Source: Casuarina equisetifolia
Lineage: Eukaryota > Streptophyta > Magnoliopsida > Fagales > Casuarinaceae
Assembly: GCA_028551475.1 (NCBI GenBank)
Contig: CM052355.1
Location: 14,529,543-14,593,542, forward strand
DNA: 64,000 nucleotides
Direction: 5' to 3'
Position 1 is the first letter of the stretch, and every line of letters begins with the position of its first letter. This document shows positions 36,201 through 47,931 of this stretch, piece by piece. The translations under genes and the position numbers were made by a program. Below the pieces are notes generated by a model that searched no databases, was not told where the DNA came from, and worked only from the letters and a program-made list of their open reading frames with translations.

Positions 36201-39200
36201 GATTTACTCGACATTTTTCAGGGATGAAGAATCAAAAGGGACAAGTGATCATGTGGAAGATCAGGAAAAAAACAATCATGATCAAGACTCTAAGTCTAGC
36301 GGATCTGGAAGTATATTTGCAAAAAGCGTTGAATCTTCCTCTAGTAAAGATTTGGACTCTACCTCACACCCAGGAGAACTTGGGAGCAGGGTATGATTAC
36401 ATCAATATATTCTTCCAACCTGTTTCCTTTAATAGTTTAACACCTGTGATGAAGTGTTGCATGCAGTCTGTACTTGAAGCATTTTTTGCACAGGTAATGA
36501 AGTATCTTTTTCCCATCTAATTAAAGCCCTTTTCTGGTAATGATATGGTTAAGATTTAAAAATCCTGAGTGAGTACAATTAGACATGAGAGCAATAATCA
36601 GAGGCTTAGGTGATTTTTCTGAATTTCTGTTACTCTAACCCAATTCGAGCCTAAAAGATAAACCTGAAAGCCTTTCCTTTCACTTCTTAAGTCAGATTGA
36701 AACCATTGCTTCTTGGGCTTAAAACACTAGCCTCCCGCCTTCAACCCTCTATACTTTCTGTGACATAAAAATATCTGATCTGCAAAATAACTTGTGATTC
36801 GGCGTTAAATTCTGTTCTGTTTGATTATAATTCAGCTAGGCATATAGTTGCAATTTATTTGAACCAAGAATCTCCTGTATGTTGGAACGGTGTTTTACTT
36901 GATTTGCATGATACGCTTGCTGTGATTAGTTTTGTGCCATAACTACTCTTAACCAGCCTGTTGTTACCATGAAACTAACATAACTCTCTCACTTCACATC
37001 AGGATACAAGCTTTTCCGCGTCAGATTCATATCATAGCTATGACTCGGGGGAGGGTTCCATACGGAGGGAAATGAGCTACTTAGGAAACAACTTAAGTAG
37101 TGATGGACATAGTCTGATTGGAAGACAAGAATCACACAGCTCCAAAAATAGTGTCCATTCAGGCAGTAATCCTGTTCATGATCCTTTTATATCGAGCCAT
37201 TCATCATTTACCTCAATGGCAAGTGGTTCAGAAAATCACTCCCGGGATACTTCACAAGAATTTGCATCATCAACTTCCAAAGCAGCAGAATCTTATAAAA
37301 ATCTCAATGAAGCTGCAGAAGAAACAGTTGAAGAGCTTCGTGCAGAAGCTGAGAAGTGGGAAAGGAATGCCCGCAAGCTCATGCTTGATTTGGATACACT
37401 GAGGAAGGAATTCTCTGACAATTCCAAGAAAGAGGAAACTCTTACCGTGGAGCTTTCGGCAGCATATGCAGAACGTGATGCTTTGAACAAAGAAGTTGAA
37501 CAATTGAAATTTTCACTGGAGAAGCAAGTGGTGCAACAAATAGCATCCAATAATTCAGCCTTTCAAGATGAAGGTGTATCTCATATTCAAAAGGAACTGA
37601 AAGACGAACTTAAGTTTCAGAAGGAATCTAATGCCGATTTGACTTTGCAGCTGCAGAGGAGTCAAGCATCAAACCTTGAACTAGTTTCTGTTCTTCAAGA
37701 GCTGGAAGAGACCATAGAAAAGCAGAAAATCGAGATAGAGAATCTTTCAACAAAACAGTCAAAATTCAGTGAAAACTTTCTCCAAGTAAATGTAGAGGAA
37801 AAGAAAGATTTAATGTTCGAGCTGCAACTATTGAAAGAATCAGAGAAGAGTTTGCAAGAGAAGGTGCAACTGCTAGAACAGGCATTGGAAGATAAAAATC
37901 ATCAAGTAGGGAACGAAGGGAGTCTGAGCAATCAAACCCCGTTAGAAATTGAGACAGAATACAAACAGAAGATATATACCCAAGAAGAAGAAATCATCCG
38001 TTTAAAAGCAAAGTTATCTGAGTTTCTCAGAGGAAAGGATTCCCCAGAAATGGGGTCCATAAGACAAGTTAATGCGAATATGATCAGAGAAATCGAAGTA
38101 TTGAAAGAAAAATTGGAGGAGCTAGAAAGAGATTGCAATGAGCTGACAGATGAAAACCTAGAGCTTTTATTCAAGCTTAAGGAAGCAACAAAGAATTCCA
38201 TGGTGGGAGGCACCACTTCTGATCTTCCGCCCCATGAGTTGTTAGATAATTCCTTTACCAGCTTTGAGTCTGAAGTCAGTGACCCTAGATCACAAACACA
38301 CCATATGGAAGATGAGTTGACAAGGAAAAACTTCAGGGAAACTGAAGATAATCAAGATCTTTCAATTCAAGAACTTGAGGCTCTGAATAAGGAAATGGAA
38401 GTTGAAGTCACAAAGCTGGGTAAGGATTTGTCTGAAAAAATTTCTGAGATTGCAAAATTGGAGTCCAATTTGCGGTCTAAAGAAGAGGAGATTGAAGGTC
38501 TTAGATTAAATTGTTGCAAGTTAGAGGCTAAGGTCTGTAATTTTGAAAAGGAAAAAATCCAGCTTCAGGAACAAATGGGGTTCATGCAGAGAGAAACTGA
38601 TATTTCTTCTATATGCTTGGATGATTTGCAAAATGATTTAATGGCACTTAGCCGCAGCTTGGACTCCCATGTTTCCGCCAATAAGATTCTTGAAAGAAAA
38701 GCTTTAGAGCTAGAACATGGAAAATGTGAACTGGAGCTCCGCATAGCAGAACTTGAACAAGAAAATGTGAAATTGTCGGAGTACATATCTGGTTTGGAAG
38801 ATCAACTAACATATTTGACAGAGGAGAGGGATTGCAACCAATTGGAATCAGAAAATTCCAAATCTCATGCTTTAAGTCTCCAAGATGAGATCACTAGACT
38901 AAGAATTGAGATGGATTCTGAGAAGGTAGACGTGAGAGAAGAGTTACAGGACATGAGACAGCAGTGGTCAGAAGCTGAAGAAGAATGCAAATATCTTAGA
39001 ACAGAAAATGAAAAACTAGAAGGTACAGCTGAGAGTCTCACTGAAGAATGCAATACTCTTCAGAAATCAAATGGAGAGTTAAGGAAGCAAAACCTTGAGC
39101 TAAATGAGCATTGCCACCTGTTCGAAGAAAAATTGAGGGAGTCGGAGAGAAATTTTGTAGATTGCTCCAAAAGAGTTGATATCCTAGAAGAAAATCTTTC

Positions 39201-41788
39201 TTCAATGCTTGAAGAAGTTGCTTCAAAAGAAAAAAGCCTTGGTGCAGAATTAGAAAAAATTCTTGACGAAAACAGAAAACACAAAGAAAAACTTCTTGTG
39301 GAAGGAGACCTATTGGTTGGGATGTACTTAGAGAAAGACGTTGAAGTTGAGAACCTTCAACAAGAGGTAGAACACCTAACAAAGCTGCTTTCTGAAGAAC
39401 ATGAAGAAAAAGAAAGAATAGCTTCTGATGCCATGCTTGAAGTATCTAATTTACGAGCAGAAAAAGGTAATCTGGAATCTGCTCTTCAAGAATCTCAATC
39501 CAAGATGAAATTGATTGAGAATGAGGTTAATATCATGCAAAGAGAATCTGAATCAAAGCTACAAAGCCTGATGGATAAGCTTGCTGCTTCTAAACAAAAC
39601 CAGGCAGTGCTGATGGCTGACCATGAGAAAGTGTTGAAGCTGTTGGAAAGTTACAAGTCACCTGAAGCAGAATCTAAGAATACTGTGAGTGATCTTGAGT
39701 CAAAGCTTAAAGCTTCTGAATATGAAAGGCAACAACTCAGGGAAGAATCTGAAAATCTGAAGTTTCAGTTGCAGAATATGACACATCTTCATGATGAAGT
39801 TTTGGCTCTCAAGAATGAGCTCAAAGGATCCAAGTCTGAAAAGGAGAAACTGGAGGCTTCACTACGTTTAATATCTGGGGAACGTGAAGATCTAAAAGCA
39901 GAGAAGAATTCACTTGTTGAGAAGATCTCTGCCCTGCAGAAGACCGTGTCTGAATTAGAGGACTGCAAAATCACGTTGGAAGAAAAGCTTCTGCAGATGG
40001 AGGGTGGTCTAACGGCAAAAGAAGCATCATGTCTCCAGGATGCTGAGGTGAAAAAGGAGCCCAGCCAGATCTGGAAAACAAACAGACAGTATCAGCGGAA
40101 GATGCAACTGCTTGAGGAGGAGAGGGATCAGTGTGTAACAAAAGCTCAAGCCCTTGAAGACGAGTTAAAGTTGATGAAGGAAGGAAAGCAGAATCAAAGG
40201 GATTCAGGTAGTCCAAAGATTTCTAGTTTCTCTAAAACCAGTCCCAAAGTCACTCCTGTCCATGAAGATATGAAGCTGTCAAAGGTTAGCGTCTTTTCTT
40301 CTTTAATTTCAGTTCTAATATTCAATGTCGACTTACTACTTACCTTTATTGCTTGTGTACTGATTTAGAGGAATGAAATGGTGAAGAACTCTAGTCAGAG
40401 TCGTGATACTAAAAGGAGACAAGCCTCAAAGAATGGTAAGGTACCAGAACTTTTAAAAGATAAGCAGAGGATTCATAGCAACCAGCAGCAAAGAGAGGTA
40501 AGACATCTGGTGTTTTTCTTATTCAATTCTGTTTTTTTGGCCGATGTTTTGAAAACATGTTTCTCATCTCTTTGATCGTGCACATTTGTCTTGTTAATAT
40601 CAGCATGATAATATCTCAGTGCATAGGAGTACTTGAAGTGCGGGTTACTTCAACTAACTTTTCAATTTCTGTATTCTTGAAAAGGATGATAGTGGTCATG
40701 AAATTCAAGACAGAAGTCCTCGTGCTGTTGGAATTGATTCTGCTTCGAAGGTTCAGTTGCTTGAGAATGAACTTGCTAAGGCTATGGAAGCAAATAGCTT
40801 ATATAGGGCTCAGGTTGACAAGTAAGTGAAGCACATTATTCATTCAAGACTTGTGCGTCTTTCTATGCATGGTATCCTGTTTACGCGTGTACAGGTTTGT
40901 AATGTAAAAGCTTCATCTAAAAGACGAAAACAAGAAACAAAGAAGCATCTTCCATTTTAAGTCCCTGGTATGCCATTGTATTCTTCTTGTTAATACAACC
41001 AATTTACCAGAATAGAAATATGGCCATCAAAGCCGTCGAAGTCAATCTCACATGTGCATGCATCTGTACATCTACACATATACATGCGTCCATAAAAACT
41101 AATATATGTATATATATATATAGAAAGGTATTAAGGTCGAAAAACAAACCAATTTTTTTTTCTTTAAAGAGAGTCAAACAATCCAGTTTTGAATTTTTAC
41201 GAAGGTTATTATCTTAGTTGAGTGATTAAGAGAATGATGTATTGTACAACCATCAACATGCTGCAGCCAAGTTGGTTAAATTGGAGAATTTGTTATTAGT
41301 CAAGGAACCATTAAATAACCAGGACACTCCATTTCTTTCTTGGTAGGGGGTTAGGCAGATGTCCACCCAGCTAAGTATGGAGAAAAAAGAAAAAGAAACA
41401 AGCTTTAACTGCAAGCCTCATAGTCTAGTATTTATGAGGTTGAATTCTTATTATTCAGGAAGAAATGAAAGTGAAAAAACTCTAAAACAGTGTGCAGAAA
41501 ATTTTCTTTATTTAGTAATTCTGTTTTCCTGCCTAACCAAATTCCAGCAGGTTGATATCTGAGGGCCATAACAGCCATGCGCACGGTGCTAGAAAATCAA
41601 CTGCTGAAGATGAAATAGGGGAAAAAGGAAGCACTGGGCGCACAAGATCCTCAGTAGAGGCGGAGTTAATAGACATCCGCGAGCGTTATCTCCAAATGAG
41701 TCTCAAATATGCCGAGGTAGAAACTCAGCGTGAGCAACTTGTGATGCAGCTCAAGGCAGCCAAGTATTCGAAAAAATGGTTCTCATGA
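33275..41788 (+). CDS. NT-C2 domain long coiled-coil protein (myosin-heavy-chain-related / EEIG1-EHBP1 type)
   Basis: The N terminus matches plant proteins with an NT-type C2 domain (EEIG1/EHBP1 family) joined to a long coiled coil, such as Arabidopsis At1g63300 and At5g41140, suggested to act in organelle or cytoskeletal tethering. Nine exons give about 1465 residues: 33275-33358, 33964-34161, 34400-34522, 36100-36137, 36222-36390, 37003-40284, 40369-40497, 40685-40821 and 41551-41788. The C2 part covers about residues 1-150 (FRLHHKNRHARSGDRVDFKL, VPKGWDKLLVSIVSV, GILGEATVNMTGY). A Ser/Asp-rich linker contains SYHSYDSGEGS. The 3.28-kb exon encodes continuous Glu/Lys/Leu heptads. The last exon can start at 41548 or 41551 because its acceptor is a tandem CAGCAG. 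No enzyme motif is present. Membrane target unknown. Confidence 0.9.
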
Positions 41789-43350
41789 ACTCGAGGCCTA
41801 AAACTCAGTTTTCTATCTTTTTTCTCAGTAGACCAATTTCAGGTTGGTGGTTTAGCTTACACAATTTTCAGTCCGTAGCAATATTGGAGAGTGAGAATTA
41901 CCGTATAGGAAAATACGACCATAGTCAAAGCTTGTAAATTTTGAACAATTGAGGGCTGGCTAACAGGATGTTGTGGTGTTATAGAGGGCAGAGTCAGATA
42001 TTGTATTGAGGCAACAAAAGAAAAAGCTTTTTGTGGGGAACTTGTGATGCAGCTCGAGGGAGCTAAGAATACGAAAAATTGGTTTCAGGAACTCACGATC
42101 ATATCCTCAACACTGTTATCTATTTTCGGGTTGCTCTTTTAGAGTCCTTTTAGTACAGCACAACTCTCAATCTCTAGGAATAGTGGAGAGTAAGAACTAT
42201 TATACAAGATAATACAACGTTATATGTTGAAAATGGTGTCAACTGTAGTATATTGTCTTAATTCAATTTGAAAATCTTTTCTAAAATTAAATACACTTGT
42301 AAGCCCGTGAGGAAAAATAAACATTTTTATATGGCATCAAAGGCCATGTTTAGGAAGACACCCACTTGCACAAAGCCCTAGCTCAATGTGGTGTGCAAAG
42401 AGACGTAATATTATCTTGACAAGAGAATGTGTTGAAAAGGGTATAAATTATCTAATATTATCTAAATCTTGTTTATAAACTGGTTTTAAGAAGGAATGAA
42501 CTTACTAATCATAGTCGAGGCTTGTAAATGATGAACAATTGAGGGTGGCTAACAAGAATTTGTGGCCTGGTAGAGGACAGCATCAGATATTGTGTTGAAG
42601 CAACAAAAGAAAACGCCTATTGGGTGGAACTTGTGATGTAGCTCAAGGCGGCAAAGAATACGGGAAGTTGGTCCTAATGAACTTGCAGTCTTATACTTAA
42701 CACTGTATCAATCTACAGTATACCAACTTTAGGTTGCTCTAATAGATTCCTTTTAGAATACCACAACTCTCGATCGAAGCAGTAGTGCAGGGTAAGAACT
42801 ATAGTACCGGATAATACTACCATAGCTCAATTCTATTTGCTTTTTAAAATAAAAAGCGTGTTCTCTCTTTACAAACTAGTTTTGAGGGGAAATAAATGTT
42901 TTAATATAATATCAAAACATAAGCTTAGGAAGATATCCCTTGCAACTAAAATATAGTCCAAAGTAGCATGCGAGAAAATGCATTTCTATTAAGATGAAAC
43001 ACGTAGTTCGCTATGAAGGAGCATGTTAAAAATAGTAGAGATTGTACCATATCTAGGAGTTTCTTTTACAAATAAAACACATAGCCTTTTTTTAAAAGTT
43101 GGTTTTAAGGAGGAATAAACATTTTAATATAGTATTAAAACTCATAGCTCATGTTGATTGTAGAGAAGTATGTTTAAGATAGTATAAGTTGTATTGTTTA
43201 GAGAATCTCTTTAAAATAAAATCCATGTCCTCTTTACAAACTGACTTCTTTGCCATGGTGAAGGATCGTAAATGATTAACAATTGAGGGGCGGCCAACAG
43301 GATGTTATGGGCTGCTAGGGGGCATAGTCAAATACCATATTGAATAAAGA
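41736..43350 (+). repeat. Decayed tandem copies of the coiled-coil gene's last exon and 3' UTR
   Basis: The end of the last exon, beginning ACTTGTGATGCAGCTCAAGG at about 41737, recurs at about 42039 and 42628 as (G)AACTTGTGATG(C/T)AGCTC followed by AAGAATACG and ATTGGT/GTTGGT. The copies carry stop codons or frame breaks, so they cannot add coding sequence. The 3' UTR landmark GTAAATNNTNAACAATTGAG, then GGCTAACAGGATGTTGTGG, is found near 41934, 42522 and 43267. A CCACAACTCTC block and a GTAAGAACTAT block also repeat. Unit spacings are unequal (about 300-750 bases) because of later insertions. Confidence 0.8.
42300..43150 (+). repeat. Dispersed AT-rich module repeated four times
   Basis: A module reading roughly ACAAACTGGTTTTAAG, AGGAATAAACATTTTAATAT and GTATCAAAACTCATAGCTCA appears near 42300 (partial), 42473, 42868 and 43092. 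It overlaps and interrupts the gene-end duplications. Weaker matches occur near 5045, 46150 and 58430. It resembles pieces of old LTR elements, but no full element is visible. Confidence 0.45.
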
Positions 43351-46300
43351 AAAAAAAAAACACTTTTTCCGGGTCTTCCTGGTGGCAGAGGTAATGGCCA
43401 GGAGTTATGAGTGATCAGGCAGGTCTACCTTCCTGTCCTACTCTTTTAAGAAAGTTTTTGTAAAGTAATCCAACAATACACCAATACCAATTGAATAAAG
43501 GCATTAAAGTATTCTGTAATTGCTTGTGCGGCATTCCCTGGTACGGAAGGCATTGACACTGCAGAGCTATGAGAACTCTATCCATGATTCTTTTAATGCA
43601 TAATGCATTTCATCACTCTAGTGGTCACAGTGCAGTTGATGTTGGAAACATACGTGGAATTAGCACATTTTGTTAGTCTTGGTATCAAGTAATATTCCTC
43701 CAAAGCTTCCAGGCCACCCATGTGTGACCAACTTCAGCATCTCCTTTTTTATTCTACTTTTGTTTTGGTTCCCATTTTTCTCCTGATATTTGTACCACTC
43801 AGAGCTTCAATCCAATTCCATGGAGGCCTGCTGCAATAATTTTACATCTCTGGTGGTCATTTTCTGCCTAACTATAGGGGAAGAGAAATCAAGAGTTAGG
43901 AGAAAATCCTTCAAAAACTCCCACATCGAAGTTTAAGCTCATCCAAAATGACTCACCAAGGTGCATATCACCTCTTTTAGAAGGCATTGCGCAATCAAAG
44001 GGATTGTCAAGCTTTTTTGTTTGTTTCGAGCAAGCAAAAGCATGGATTGCTGGTGTCACAACCAGAACATGAAATCTCACTAGGACAATCAAAGTTTAAA
44101 AACACAAAAGAAAAAAGTCTTGCCCTCTCCTTAGTAGGAAGTGACCTCCTCAGAAAACATGTTTCTCTGTGAACAGCCTCAGAGAATGTTTGCTATATAA
44201 CACACCACAGCCTAAAAGATATCACCGCAGACTGATCTGTGACTATTGAACTTTTTTGGGATGTACTGTATGACTACTTCACAGGCATGCCATGTCATCC
44301 TAGGATATTCCGATGGTAAGAGGATAAAAACTGTTGTTGTGATTGGATGGGCAACACAAAAGTTCAGTGTGGGATATTAGAATATGAAACCCGTTGGGCT
44401 GAAAAGAAAATCAAAATGGAGTGAGCGAAAAGAGGAGTGTCATCAGATGTGGAGGAAAGAAGGTGCAATGGCATATCCTAGGAAGATGCTGAACTTTGCA
44501 GCCTCCGTTTCATCCGTTTCTTACTTTCTTTAATAAAAAGCGGTCACTGTAGTCTCAAGTCATCTCTGCCTTTTATTGCCTTCATGACCAAGCAAATCCT
44601 ATAACAACCAATCCAAGCTCTGTGATCAAACCCTCTCAGTACTGCACCATCCCATCGTAATGCCTTTGGTCCTCGGCCACCCCTTCCAATGCCACCGCAT
44701 GTTCTAGACCCTGGTGGCCGGAGGGGGTGGTCTCTTATTTCCGGTTGGTGGCGGCGCAGTTTTGTCACGTGTTGTCTTCTTCCCATGCTCTCTCTCCCGG
44801 AGCAGTGGGAGAAAATGAACGGAATCGCCCCCTGACGGGCGGTTTCTCTTGAAGGGCAACTTCAATCCTTTGGCATTTCCGTTTTCCCCTCCGGCTCTCC
44901 CCACGCACGCTTCAACTGCATTTGGGCTCATCGAACTTTCATCCGGGCGAGTTGGATTATGTCATTTTCTTGCTTGTTTTGCTTTGTATTATCAATAATC
45001 GCTGCCAGTCCTGGCGGCCTGCCTTGTATGTCAGCCTCTGTGGGTGAACTTACATGGTAGTTTATGTATAGGCCTCTGGCCAACGCTTGTTAATGAAGTC
45101 TGATTGTTGTGTGCGAACCTTCTGCATATCCAAGTTTCTTTTCGCCATCTTGATTTCCATGGATGAACTTTCCACGCATTTGCTGGTAGTTGCGTCCAAT
45201 TCAGTCTTCAGTCTTCTTGAATGGTTGAGCTTCAAAATCAGAAACCCCATAACTGGGCCCCAGCGACAGAGAAAAGTTGGGATCATCCATTTTTTCTCCC
45301 CTTTTTTGCTTCTTTTTTCTGGGTTCGTGTTCATGGTCTGCGGAGGATTCCAGGATAAGCTTCTTTTCGTCGATTTCTGTCTTTCCTGGCTCATCTCGTA
45401 GCTAGTGAAGTCCAAGTACTTACGTGAGCGTGCATGTCTGTGGGATCAATTTCGCTTTCATAATCATTGGGTAATTAAATATTTGGCCAACGAAATGCTA
45501 ATGTGAAATATATATATAATCAAAGAATCTGTGTGTGGTCAGGTATATAATACATTTATGTCGTAAATTATACATATTATTTGATGTATCTAAAGTCTAA
45601 TCATGCCCTTCTGCCGTACTTGCGTTTTCATCCTGCTTTGTAGAACAAATTATGATGGCCTACAATCCTTACATTAAAGCCCTTTATGGATCTTGTATGC
45701 TGGAAAAGCTTCTGCTTTGAGAGACGGAGCATTGCTATGCGTAAGAAGCGTATGTGATCTAGAAATTGCTTAGTTTTGCTCCTAATCCATGACGATCGCT
45801 TAGGAATTCTCCCAAGGATCAATGGCAATGGAGCCGATTTCTTTTACTGATGGTTTCAGCAAGAATGAAGCCCGCTTAGAGGCATCTCATACCATTTTAG
45901 GCGCACAAATTTTGATTACGATTGTGGATTAACTGATAAAAAGAATTCAAATCTTATTTGAAAATCATGAAATGGATCTAAATCTAAGCTTAGAGGCAAC
46001 AACTCTTATACAAACATAACCTATAATAGTTTGTGAGGCTATCAAATTTATATTTACGAGAAAGCTTATTAAGTATGATGTATGTTATCTTATATAATTT
46101 AAGTCTTTCTTTAAAATATCTTTGCTATAAAACACACATTTTCTCCTTATAATCTAATATTAAGAATACAGATTTTAATATTAACCTTTGCTAACAATTT
46201 GTTTTATCATTTTTTGTATAATAACTTAAACAGAGTTACTGGGATCCTAATCTACACAAGTAGAGTTCGAAACACTCTAAATTCCTTCTTTTTTACCTAA

Positions 46301-47500
46301 AAAGAGAAAAAATAAAAAATAAATAAAATTCCTCCTACATTCTTAGCACAGAGCACTCCCAACAAATATGCCCTGCAAAATTTCAACTTTGTTTACACAC
46401 AGATTAAGTGCTTTTCGTCATGATTTCTTGCTCATGAAGTGGCCTGTAGTGGAATAGGATTTGGCGTTCACTTGCAGGAAAGAAGGATATGCCAAACTCG
46501 GATTCCGTTTCGGTCCATTTTCTGTAGCAAAAGGCCTTTGGATTGGCCTTCTAACTGCAGAGGCTATGAAGCCTCTTGGGCCTAACTTAGGTCCAACGTA
46601 GCAAGAAAAGTAAACTTTGCTCAAAACGCAAGATGAAACAACTTCTCCAACATAAGATGATAATAAATATTTCTTATAGGACAGAATTATTTTTTATAAT
46701 CATGCAATTTGGGTTAATTATAAATATAAATCTGCCTAAATTTAGAAAAAAACCTGTAAAGTCTGAAAATTATGATATCATTAGATTTAAGATTTAATAT
46801 GATCTAATCAACATCAAACAGTTGTCAGAATATTCACAACTAAATGATTAGATATTCAATTAGAGATGCAAACAAAAATTATCAATTTGACTCCAACCCA
46901 ATAATTATATATGCTTTGTAGGATAAATGTAAATTAACTAAGCCTTTTAAATGGATTTATGATGTATTTTGTTAGTTTTCAAATTAGTTTTTTATTACGC
47001 TTTTTGGCTTTTTGATATTGCTTGTTTTTATTTGATTTTATTTTAAAAAAGATACAAATCTTGACAACTTTTTTTAACCACAAAAAACAGGACTAAAGAC
47101 CATACCTTCTCAATATAGACAAATCAAAACATAATATAAACTAAGGACCATTGTCAAACCCATTACAACAAATACAAAGCAATGAAGTATTATTGAACCT
47201 TTCACCTATTGAATTTAAAGATTCATTAAAATCAATTAGATGGTTCTTAAACAACAAAGTTTACCCTAGAGTCAATTAGATGGTTCTTTGTTAAAATCAA
47301 TTATTTTTACCAAGACAAATCTACTTACTTTTAAGAAGATAATTAAATAAGGAGGATAATGTATCACCTGCGTTAATTACAATCTCAAACCTTTTTTTAT
47401 GATGTCATTAAATAAAGCATCAAAATAAAAGAAAAAAAAAGGCTGCTCAAAGGTCTTACAGTCAAATTGTAGTAGATTTTTTTTATCCCCCCTTTCAAAT
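43351..47500. other. Intergenic region before the PHD/acetyltransferase gene
   Basis: I find no gene. The stretch is AT-rich at 43.4-44.4 and 45.4-47.5 kb. A more GC-rich island at 44.55-45.0 kb includes Pro/Arg-rich frames on the reverse strand. Opposing open frames of about 105-117 codons lie at 45.06-45.42 kb. None shows family features or splice support. Repeat-like AT modules recur at about 46.1-46.3 kb. Confidence 0.45.
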
Positions 47501-47557
47501 TTACATGGTTGTTTTTATTTACGGATCCTGCCATTTCCCCGATTCCTTTGGGCCTTT

Positions 47558-47630
47558 ACTCTCTCTCTCTGTCTCCTTCTCTTTCTTTCTCACTCTCTCT
47601 CTCTCTCTCTCTCTCTTTCGCTCGCTATCT
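47558..47630 (+). repeat. CT-rich tract in the 5' leader of the PHD/acetyltransferase gene
   Basis: Repeated CT and CTTT units lie about 300-370 bases before the start codon, next to a probable 5' UTR exon. A 5' UTR intron likely spans 47806-47905, from a GTACAG donor to a TTGCAG acceptor. The ATG at 47932 follows shortly after. Confidence 0.75.
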
Positions 47631-47931
47631 TTGTCTCTCAGTTTTGGTCACTCTGGACCGCTATCTCTTCGGTTCCGATTTTCGATTCGAATCTAAGTTA
47701 CCATAAACTCTAAAACCCTAATCCAGATCCGTACATTTATGTGTCTTTTCTTGGTCGGCAATACGAGCTAGTTAATTTTCCATGGCCTTCCTCTGACTTT
47801 ACCAGGTACAGTTTCCTTCCCCAATTCACATTCCAAAACCCTAAATTTTGGGCCTTTTTAGTGTATTCTGACGCTATTTATATTTTTTTTCGGCGGGAGT
47901 TGCAGATTTTGGGGGGTGATTTGTGGGAGGC

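Noticed and set aside
37270-40216. Reverse-strand open frames across the coiled-coil exon, many Ser/Phe-rich
   Set aside because: They are the antisense of Glu/Lys/Leu heptads and lack any family feature; the forward frame is one unbroken exon.
45087-45401. A small membrane protein gene
   Set aside because: It overlaps an equally long frame on the other strand, and neither shows conserved motifs.
47505-47706. Ser/Leu-rich small proteins over the CT tract before the PHD gene
   Set aside because: Low-complexity translation of a microsatellite in the 5' leader.
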